Assembly (NCBI GenBank): GCA_030044455.1
Contig: JASHVU010000701.1
Span: 1-7,921, forward strand
Direction: 5' to 3'
Source of the DNA: Acidobacteriaceae bacterium
Lineage (GTDB): Bacteria > Acidobacteriota > Terriglobia > Terriglobales > Acidobacteriaceae
Length of the DNA stretch: 7,921 nt
Shown: piece after piece, positions 1 to 5,594 of the stretch
Numbering within the stretch: position 1 is the first letter of the stretch
Layout: each line of letters opens with the position of its first letter
Translations under genes and position numbers: made by a program
The notes under the pieces: generated by a model
What the model saw: the letters and a program-made list of their open reading frames with translations, nothing else
Database searches by the model: none
What the model was told of the DNA's origin: nothing

Positions 1-36
1 AGCAATTTTGGCGGAATCTTTTGCCGCTCACTGGGC

Positions 37-40
37 AAGG
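37..40 (+). promoter_or_regulatory. Ribosome binding site deciding the TolC-family start
   Basis: AAGG lies six bases before the TTG at 47. It supports this codon over the TTG at 8, which has only seven bases of visible upstream sequence. The resulting N-terminus is a compact signal peptide. This is a weak four-base match. Confidence 0.4.
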
Positions 41-46
41 TTGAAT

Positions 47-1474
47 TTGCAAAAGTACATCCAAAAGAACGTAATCTGTCCCTGTCTGGCCGTTTTCCTT
101 TTGAGTTTTACGCTTCTCAATGGCCCGGAAACCCAGGGGCAGACTGCGCCGCAGGCTGCTGCGCCCACCGCGAGCTCGTTCCAGGGCAGCGTGGTGAAGG
201 GGAACGCTTCCGCTGAAGCCATCGGGCTCTCGCTCGACGATGCAATCCAGCGTGGTTTGACGGCGAACCTGGGAATCATCCTAAGCCAAAACCAGACATC
301 TGCGGCACGGGCCGAACGGTTGAGCCAGCTGCAGTCATTGCTGCCGACGGTGGATTTCGCAGCCAAGGAAACGGTGAGCCAGGTCGATCTTCCTGCCGAA
401 GGCCTGCGTCTGCCCCATTTCCCCACCATCATCGGGCCGTTCGGTTACACCGATGTCCGGGCATCGCTGAGCTGGTCGCTGGTCGATCTCTCTTCGCTGA
501 GAGATTATCTGGCAGCTCGGCACAACTTTCGGGCGGCCGAGCTTACGGCCCAGGACGCGCAAGACCTGGTGGTTTTGACGGTGGGCAATGCCTACCTGCT
601 GGTGCTGGCCGATGAAACTGAGGTTGAGAGCGTCGAGGCGCAGGTAGCCACTTCGCAGGTTTCACTCAATCAGGCCATCGCCAACCACCAGGCCGGCACG
701 GCTCCCAAGCTGGATGAACTGCGGGCGCGCGTGGACTATCAGCAGCAGGAACAGCAGTTGATCGCTGTGCAGACGGCGCTCGAGAAAGACAAGCTGGCGC
801 TGGCGCGCACCATCGGCCTTCCGCTTGAGCAGAAGTTCACTCTCACTGAAAAGGCGCCGTACGCGGCATTCGACCAGGTGGATGTGGGTGCGTTGATCGC
901 GCAGGCTCAGGCCAACCGCAAAGATCTGGCCGCGCTGGTTGAACAGGCGGCAGCGGCGGTCGAGGAGCGCAAGGCAGCCACCGACGAGCGCCTGCCGACG
1001 CTCAAGGCCGATGCGGATTACGGCGACATCGGCACCACGCTGTCGCACTCGCATGGCACGGTGGATGCGACGGGAACGGTGAGTTTTCCGGTGTTCAAGG
1101 AGTTTGGCCTGCGCGGCGACGCCGAGCAGGCGCAGGCGCAGCTGGATACGGCCGAGGCTCAAGTGAGCGACAGGAAGGCACAGATCGACGCCGATGTGCG
1201 CGACGCGCTGCTCGATATTGAGGCCGCGCAGAAGCAGGTTGAAGTGGCGCGCTCCAGTGTCGACCTGGCCAATGAAGCTTTGAGCGAGGCGCAGCAGCGC
1301 TACGCCAACGGCGTCAGCGACAACCTGGCCGTGAGCCAGGCGCAGCAATCGGTGGCTCAGGCGAATGCGCAATACGTCGCCAGCCTTTACCGGCACAACG
1401 TGGCCAAGCTCAGCCTGGCCCGTGCGCTGGGGGCCGGCGAGAACTACAGGAAGTATGTGAAGCAGACCCAGTAG
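47..1474 (+). CDS. TolC-family outer-membrane efflux channel
   Basis: Outer-membrane component of a tripartite exporter, expected to form a trimeric barrel with a long periplasmic alpha-helical tunnel that docks onto the adaptor encoded next. Counting from the TTG at 47, residues about 9-24 are a hydrophobic signal-peptide core after a Lys-containing start (QKYIQKN). A low-complexity Ala/Pro/Gln stretch follows, then two OEP-type repeats. The first opens with LSLDDAIQRGL near residue 61 and the second begins around residue 278. Both are long Ala/Gln/Glu-rich helices typical of the family, and the roughly 475 aa length is normal. The frame is open to the left edge and an earlier TTG lies at 8. 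I prefer TTG 47 because AAGG at 37-40 sits six bases before it and the signal peptide then starts sensibly; an upstream start outside the window cannot be excluded. The adaptor gene follows after 94 bases, so an operon is likely. Substrate cannot be read from the sequence. Confidence 0.9.
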   Translation: MQKYIQKNVICPCLAVFLLSFTLLNGPETQGQTAPQAAAPTASSFQGSVVKGNASAEAIGLSLDDAIQRGLTANLGIILSQNQTSAARAERLSQLQSLLPTVDFAAKETVSQVDLPAEGLRLPHFPTIIGPFGYTDVRASLSWSLVDLSSLRDYLAARHNFRAAELTAQDAQDLVVLTVGNAYLLVLADETEVESVEAQVATSQVSLNQAIANHQAGTAPKLDELRARVDYQQQEQQLIAVQTALEKDKLALARTIGLPLEQKFTLTEKAPYAAFDQVDVGALIAQAQANRKDLAALVEQAAAAVEERKAATDERLPTLKADADYGDIGTTLSHSHGTVDATGTVSFPVFKEFGLRGDAEQAQAQLDTAEAQVSDRKAQIDADVRDALLDIEAAQKQVEVARSSVDLANEALSEAQQRYANGVSDNLAVSQAQQSVAQANAQYVASLYRHNVAKLSLARALGAGENYRKYVKQTQ

Positions 1475-1555
1475 CAGGTGCACGGCGCCAGGCGAGCGCG
1501 CATGTTTTTCTTCGGGGCCCCGGCCTTTTGACGATTGATGACTGGATTTGCAATG

Positions 1556-1560
1556 GGAGG
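1556..1560 (+). promoter_or_regulatory. Ribosome binding site deciding the EmrA-like start
   Basis: GGAGG, a full Shine-Dalgarno core, sits eight bases before the GTG at 1569. A longer reading from the TTG at 1548 would place this core inside the coding sequence, so GTG 1569 is the better start. Confidence 0.7.
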
Positions 1561-1568
1561 GAAGTAAC

Positions 1569-2798
1569 GTGGCGGAGACGAATCGAGCAGCGGCGCAAGC
1601 CGAACCGGTAGAGGAGACTGAGGTCACGCCGGCGCCAAAACGCCGCAGGGGCTTTGTCATCGTGGTGGTGATCCTGCTTGTGCTCGTGGGAGTGGGGCTG
1701 TGGTGGCGCTCCACCTACAGCGAAGACACGGACGATGCCCAGGTGAACGGCCACCTCATCCAGGTGAGCGCGCGCATCTCGGGACAGGTCTTGAAGGTCG
1801 ACGTCGAAGAGAACCAGCAGGTGAAGAAGGGCGACGTGATTGCCGAGCTCGACCCCAGCGACTACCAGGTCGCGGTTGAGAACGCGCAGGCGGCTCTCGA
1901 CAGCGCGCGGGCTTTCGCTCAGGCTGCACAGGTGAACGTGCCCCTCACCGAGATCAACACGGGAAGCAATCTAAACGCCGCCAATGCCGATGTCAGCGGC
2001 TCCCACGCCTCAGTGCTGCAGGCCCAGAAGCAGCTGGCCGCGGCCGATGCGCGCGTAGCGCAGGCCATTGCCAACAATACCAAGGCCCAGGCTGACCTGA
2101 AGCGCTATACGCCGCTGGTTGAGAAGGATGTGATCAGCAAACTGCAGTACGACGCTGCGGTGGCCGCCGCGCAGTCAACCGCCGCGGCGCTGGCCGACGC
2201 CGAAGCCAGCGACGAGGCCGCGCGGGACGGCATTCGCGTGGCCACCGAGCGCGAGAAGCAGGCCGAGGCCTCGCAGAAATACGCGCTGACCGGCCCGCAG
2301 CAGGTTGCGGTGTTTAATGCCCGCTACAAGCAGGCGCAGGCGCAGGTGGAGCAGGCGCAGGCCCAGCTCGACCAGGCCAAACTGAACCTGAGCTACACCA
2401 CAATCGTTGCGCCCGAAGACGGAATCATCACTCGCAAGAGCGTCGAGATCAATCAGAATGTTTCGCCGGGGCAAAACCTGCTTACGCTGGTCTCACTCGA
2501 GGATTTATGGATCACGGCGAACTTCAAAGAGACCCAGCTCAGGCACATGGTGGCTGGACAAAAGGTCCAGATCCACGTGGACTCGACCGGCAAGGATTAT
2601 AGCGGCAAAGTCACGCAGATTGGCGGCGCCACCGGCTCAGTGCTCTCGCTCTTCCCACCTGAGAACGCGACCGGAAACTATGTAAAAGTCGTGCAGCGCG
2701 TGCCCGTGCGCATCGACTTTACCGACCTTGCCAAAGAGGATCCGAACCACGAGCTGCGCCCGGGACTCTCGGTGGAACCGAAGGTGAGGGTGAAGTAA
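1569..2798 (+). CDS. EmrA/HlyD-family periplasmic adaptor (membrane fusion protein)
   Basis: Periplasmic adaptor linking an inner-membrane pump, classically an MFS protein of the EmrB/DHA2 type, to a TolC channel. The 409 aa product has a short cytoplasmic tail ending in KRRR (residues 24-27). One membrane helix follows at about 29-46, then a biotinyl-lipoyl half-motif at about 54-97 (DDAQVNGHLIQVSARISGQV, ENQQVKKGDVIAELDP). A long Ala/Gln-rich coiled-coil hairpin spans roughly 100-272. The second lipoyl half is at about 275-310 (TTIVAPEDGIITRK), and a beta-barrel region carries the EmrA-like signature LFPPENATGNYVKVVQRVPV at 361-380. The length is usual for EmrA. The start is GTG 1569, with GGAGG eight bases upstream. 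It follows the TolC-family gene, fitting one exporter operon, but the next gene is convergent and unrelated, so no pump gene follows. EmrA-like is well supported by the signature; the exported compound is unknown. Confidence 0.93.
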   Translation: MAETNRAAAQAEPVEETEVTPAPKRRRGFVIVVVILLVLVGVGLWWRSTYSEDTDDAQVNGHLIQVSARISGQVLKVDVEENQQVKKGDVIAELDPSDYQVAVENAQAALDSARAFAQAAQVNVPLTEINTGSNLNAANADVSGSHASVLQAQKQLAAADARVAQAIANNTKAQADLKRYTPLVEKDVISKLQYDAAVAAAQSTAAALADAEASDEAARDGIRVATEREKQAEASQKYALTGPQQVAVFNARYKQAQAQVEQAQAQLDQAKLNLSYTTIVAPEDGIITRKSVEINQNVSPGQNLLTLVSLEDLWITANFKETQLRHMVAGQKVQIHVDSTGKDYSGKVTQIGGATGSVLSLFPPENATGNYVKVVQRVPVRIDFTDLAKEDPNHELRPGLSVEPKVRVK

Positions 2799-2832
2799 GA
2801 ATCAGCTTCCAGGTATCAGCATTTAGCTCCTT

Positions 2833-2869
2833 ATTTCCAGTTCTTCGATCTCGTCGCAGAGCTGGAAAT
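2833..2869. terminator. Stem-loop between convergent genes, candidate bidirectional terminator
   Basis: The arms 2833-2844 (ATTTCCAGTTCT) and 2858-2869 (AGAGCTGGAAAT) pair over 12 positions with a single G-U wobble, leaving a 13-base loop. It lies 34 bases after the adaptor stop and 38 bases beyond the kinase stop, where transcription from both sides should end. No long T run follows on either strand, so it is not a textbook intrinsic terminator. It may instead act as a 3'-end stabilising structure. Confidence 0.45.
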
Positions 2870-2907
2870 GTTTCCGGCAGTATGTTGAGCATGTCACCAA
2901 CGACGCG

Positions 2908-4581
2908 CTACTGCATTTCCTTGAACCATGTACATCCCAGCTTTTCTCCCATGGAACAACCTCTGCCGAAATACTGTTTGGCTTTCCCAGGGTCAATTGT
3001 TTGCCCGTGCTCACCGAATCGGTAGTTGAGTCCTAAATCGTTGCATGCCGAAGCGCTTCCTTTGTCGCAGGCTTTATTCAGGAGGGCCATCGCGCGAGGA
3101 TAATCCGCGGCCAGTCCGCTGCCTCCTGGTGCTTCATAAAGGCTGCCGAGATCGAAGCATCCATTAGCGCTGCCTCCATCGCAAGCTTTGGTATAGAGCG
3201 CGATCGCCCGAGTAAAATCCTGCGCAACACCCGGGTCGGATTGATAAATCTCACCGAGGTTGTCGCAGGCTTCTGCAGATCCTGCATCGCAGGCCTGGCT
3301 GAATAGGGTCCTTGCCTCGGAATAGCGATGCAGACTGTTGAGCGCCACGGCCTGTCGTTCGATTGCGGCTGCATCGGGCCTGGCGGCAGGCTGCGGGGAA
3401 TCGTGCCCGGGCGGTGGCGAGGGCTGCACTTCGTGAATCGATTGCGGAGGTGGGTTTTGCGGCTGAGTTGACGGCTTCGGCGTGAACAACAGGCGCGGAG
3501 CAAACGCAACGGCCAAAAGCACCACCACCGCCGAAACCCAGGCCCAACTCGGCACACGTCTTGCCGGCTTTTCACTTGCCTTAGGCCGACTGGCCTGCCG
3601 AGTCTCCACCACTGTCGGCGAAATCGAAGCGGCTGGCGGAATGTGCACCACCCCATCCAGCAGCACTAGCAGCTCTGCTACGTCTTTTGGGCGTTGCTCA
3701 CGATCCTTGGCCAGCAACCCCAACACGAGCGCGTCCAGTCCCTTCCAGTTGGCGAGTTCCGGCCGCAGTGCACTCGGCTGCTGCGGCGCTTTATTCGCGT
3801 GTTGCTGAGCCCAGCCAAAAAAGTCTTCGGCCTCAAAGGGCGTTTGCCCGGTCAGCATCTCGAAGAGCACGCAGCCCAGCGCGTAGAGGTCTGCGCGGCC
3901 GTCCAGCTCTGGGGCGCGCATGCCTCGCCATTGCTCCGGTGCCGCGTACGCCATTGTCATCGGCGTCGCGCCAGTTCTCGTATGCGCCGTACTGCTCTCC
4001 TTCACTGCCGCAATCCCAAAGTCGGCGATCTTGGGAACCAGGTGATCGCCCTCGCGCGCAATCAATATGTTTTCGGGCTTGATGTCGCGGTGGACCATCC
4101 CTTTAGCGTGGGCCGCGCCCAATCCCTCCGCCACCCCGCGCGTGATGGCCAGCGCCATCTCCACGTCGAAGGGTTTAGGCGCCCTGTTGAGGAAATCTCT
4201 CAAGTCCGGTCCATCGACATACTCCATCGACAGGAACAGGCTTCCGTCTTCGGCTGGTTCCAAAGTGCCCGCGTCGATGACATTTTTGTGCCTTGCCAAT
4301 CTGAGCGTCCGCGCCTCGCGCAAAAACCTCGCCTTCAATCCCTCGTCGTTGCTCAATTCCGGCGAAAGGAATTTGAGTGCCACCGGCTCGTCCAGCAGGA
4401 TGTGGCGAGCGAGATACACAGATCCCATGCCGCCCTGGCCCAGCTTGCGAACAATCCGGTAGGTCTTGTGGATCACCATTCCCGGCTTGAGATCGCGAAT
4501 CTCATTCAACAGAACGCCGTGTATGGGGCATGTGGTCAGGTGGTCGGCGTATCCGGACTCGCACTGTGGGCAAGTTTTCAC
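2908..4581 (-). CDS. Transmembrane Ser/Thr protein kinase with zinc ribbon and Cys-paired Sel1-like repeats
   Basis: Hanks-type (PknB-like) Ser/Thr kinase of 557 aa. Residues 4-21 form a zinc-ribbon-like CPQC...CPIH motif (Cys4, Cys7, Cys18, His21). The kinase domain spans about 41-310 and has all key residues: glycine loop GQGGMG 48-53, Lys70 in VALK, Glu89, HRD 164-166 with Lys168 and Asn171, DFG 187-189, APE 214-216, and Asp231. It should therefore be active, of the RD class. A basic linker leads to one membrane helix at about 345-366, then a Pro-rich spacer (368-402). Four Sel1-like units follow, with cysteine pairs 431/439, 467/475, 505/513 and 542/550, always seven residues apart. This spacing recalls Helicobacter Hcp proteins, where such pairs are disulfides. 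The topology puts the repeats outside the cytoplasm, as a likely sensor or binding domain. The start is GTG; GAGG lies seven bases upstream on the minus strand (4589-4592). Divergent from the metalloregulator gene; substrate and signal are unknown. Confidence 0.95.
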   Translation of the reverse strand: MKTCPQCESGYADHLTTCPIHGVLLNEIRDLKPGMVIHKTYRIVRKLGQGGMGSVYLARHILLDEPVALKFLSPELSNDEGLKARFLREARTLRLARHKNVIDAGTLEPAEDGSLFLSMEYVDGPDLRDFLNRAPKPFDVEMALAITRGVAEGLGAAHAKGMVHRDIKPENILIAREGDHLVPKIADFGIAAVKESSTAHTRTGATPMTMAYAAPEQWRGMRAPELDGRADLYALGCVLFEMLTGQTPFEAEDFFGWAQQHANKAPQQPSALRPELANWKGLDALVLGLLAKDREQRPKDVAELLVLLDGVVHIPPAASISPTVVETRQASRPKASEKPARRVPSWAWVSAVVVLLAVAFAPRLLFTPKPSTQPQNPPPQSIHEVQPSPPPGHDSPQPAARPDAAAIERQAVALNSLHRYSEARTLFSQACDAGSAEACDNLGEIYQSDPGVAQDFTRAIALYTKACDGGSANGCFDLGSLYEAPGGSGLAADYPRAMALLNKACDKGSASACNDLGLNYRFGEHGQTIDPGKAKQYFGRGCSMGEKLGCTWFKEMQ

Positions 4582-4709
4582 GCGCTGGCCTCAAGGGAAC
4601 GGGAGAAGCGGAGGTAGAAGCATTGTGCCAGCGCGACTTGGGCGGCGGCAAGATTCAATTGCAACGGCCCTGTCGCGTGCCGACGATTTAAAGTGTATGG
4701 AGCGCATCC
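4582..4709. promoter_or_regulatory. Divergent intergenic promoter region (kinase / metalloregulator)
   Basis: These 128 bases separate the starts of two divergent genes, so both promoters should lie here or overlap the coding starts. GGAG at 4699-4702 sits seven bases before the regulator ATG, and GAGG (minus strand, 4589-4592) serves the kinase. A TTGCAA at 4659-4664 and an AT-rich GATTTAAAG around 4685-4693 are the only promoter-like pieces I see. Their spacing of about 20 bases is poor, so no exact promoter is called. I found no convincing inverted repeat like the one upstream of the transporter gene. Confidence 0.5.
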
Positions 4710-5375
4710 ATGAAAGACTCCATCTACGTTTCGAAGGAGAACTACCTCAAGGCCATTCTGGAGGCGCAGGCTGAAGGCCGCGAAGTGATTCCCGCCCTTC
4801 TGGCGCATTGGCTCGAGGTCTCGCCGCCGGCCGTGACCATGGCGCTCAAGCGACTCAAGCGCGATGGTTTTGTCGAGGTGGGCGAGGACGGGATCGTGCG
4901 CCTTACCGATTCCGGCCGCGAAACGGCTTACCACACGGCGCTGCGCCACCACCTGATCGAGCGCATGCTGAGCGAAGTCTTCGGTATGGAATGGCACGAG
5001 ATCCACGAAGAAGCTGAGAGGCTGGAGCACGCGGTTTCGCCTGCCTTTGAAGCCAAGCTGCGCGAGAAACTGGGCGAGGGCGGCGCCTGCCCTCATGGCA
5101 ACGCCGTGTTGCCGGTGCGGCCCGAGGAACGCAAGCGTCGCGGTGAAACGCCGCTGTCTGAAGCTCAAGAGGGCCACTCGTACACTGTGGCCAGCCTGCA
5201 GGAGCGCGACACCAGGTTGCTTCTCTTCCTGCACCGCGCCGGCATCGGCCCAGGCACCCGGCTCAAGGTCCTCAGCCAGAATTACGACCAGACCGTCTCG
5301 ATTGAGCTCAAATCTGGGAATTCAATTCTTGGCCGGCCTGCGGCCGAGGCGGTCTGGCTTAAGACTGGCGAGTAA
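4710..5375 (+). CDS. DtxR/MntR-family metal-dependent transcriptional repressor
   Basis: Cytoplasmic metal-sensing repressor of 221 aa, the full three-domain length of DtxR rather than the short MntR form. A winged helix-turn-helix occupies about 8-72 (LLAHWLEVSPPAVTMALKRLKRDGFVEV). A metal-binding dimerisation domain follows at about 75-135, then a C-terminal FeoA/SH3-like domain at about 150-218. By alignment to DtxR from memory, His80, Glu84, His99, Glu106 and His107 match DtxR His79, Glu83, His98, Glu105 and His106. Glu103 replaces DtxR Cys102, as Glu99 does in Bacillus MntR, which favours manganese. The N-terminal ligands differ: Asn11 and Lys14 stand where MntR has Asp8 and Glu11. ATG 4710 is chosen because GGAG lies seven bases upstream and the N-terminus (MKDSIYVSKENYLKAI) aligns well. 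The Nramp transporter gene downstream in the same direction is the obvious target. The symbol mntR is plausible but unproven. Confidence 0.92.
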   Translation: MKDSIYVSKENYLKAILEAQAEGREVIPALLAHWLEVSPPAVTMALKRLKRDGFVEVGEDGIVRLTDSGRETAYHTALRHHLIERMLSEVFGMEWHEIHEEAERLEHAVSPAFEAKLREKLGEGGACPHGNAVLPVRPEERKRRGETPLSEAQEGHSYTVASLQERDTRLLLFLHRAGIGPGTRLKVLSQNYDQTVSIELKSGNSILGRPAAEAVWLKTGE

Positions 5376-5455
5376 TCGAACCCCATCCCCCAAAACCCCT
5401 CGAAAAACACGGAAATGGCAAAATTGGCGGGTGCGTTTTGTCTTTGCGCCACGAA

Positions 5456-5471
5456 AGTGATGCGTATCACA
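5456..5471. promoter_or_regulatory. CRP/FNR-like palindrome
   Basis: AGTGATGCGTATCACA contains GTGA-N6-TCACA, one base off the E. coli CRP core TGTGA-N6-TCACA. It ends about 25 bases before the first possible -35 element of the AT-rich island, a position compatible with an activator. The match is visible. Whether a CRP/FNR-superfamily protein binds here is inference, as this lineage's site preferences are unknown to me. Confidence 0.4.
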
Positions 5472-5524
5472 CGAAAAGGGAAGCGGCGTGGCTCGTTGGT
5501 TGTAATATTAAATAATAAATTTAC

Positions 5525-5538
5525 TTAACCACGGTTAA
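5525..5538. promoter_or_regulatory. Inverted repeat, candidate operator for the DtxR/MntR-family repressor
   Basis: TTAACC-AC-GGTTAA is a perfect 6+6 inverted repeat with a two-base centre. It sits at the downstream edge of the AT-rich promoter-like island and 56 bases before the transporter ATG, where a repressor would block transcription. The known DtxR/IdeR box has the arms in the opposite order (GGTTAG..CTAACC), and this site does not match the Bacillus or E. coli MntR boxes as I remember them. Assignment therefore rests on position and symmetry. Confidence 0.45.
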
Positions 5539-5594
5539 CAAGTTGTGGCATACTGTTGTTGAGGGAGTTCAACGCCCTTCCCCTGAAACTGCCT

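Larger units (their letters stand above)
5376..5594 (+). promoter_or_regulatory. Regulatory spacer upstream of the Nramp transporter
   Basis: This 219-base spacer is long for a simple operon and suggests the transporter has its own promoter. Around 5500-5527 the sequence turns sharply AT-rich (TTGTAATATTAAATAATAAA) against a GC-rich background, as expected for a promoter. TTGGTT (5496-5501) and TTGTAA (5500-5505) are possible -35 elements, but no -10 match at a proper distance is strong. Two palindromes, listed separately, flank this island. I see no clear terminator for the upstream regulator gene, so some readthrough is possible. Confidence 0.5.

Noticed and set aside
1511..1525. Palindrome CGGGGCCCCG between the channel and adaptor genes
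   Set aside because: It has no loop and no T run, and is expected by chance in GC-rich sequence; it is unlikely to separate the two genes transcriptionally.
662..1714. Long open frame on the minus strand opposite the TolC-family gene
   Set aside because: Its translation is rich in Arg, Leu and His with no recognisable motif, and it overlaps a clearly identified gene completely. It is a by-product of GC-rich codon use.
1125..2345. A 17-base direct repeat (AGCAGGCGCAGGCGCAG) at 1125-1141 and 2329-2345
   Set aside because: Both copies encode Gln-Ala runs in coiled-coil helices, so shared codon choice in similar protein sequence explains it better than a mobile or recombination element.
3694..4617. 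Long plus-strand open frame opposite the kinase gene
   Set aside because: The minus strand encodes an intact kinase with all catalytic motifs; the plus-strand translation has no family features.
5425..5451. TGGCG / CGCCA arms after the metalloregulator gene as a terminator
   Set aside because: Only five pairs with a 17-base loop and no following T run; too weak to call.
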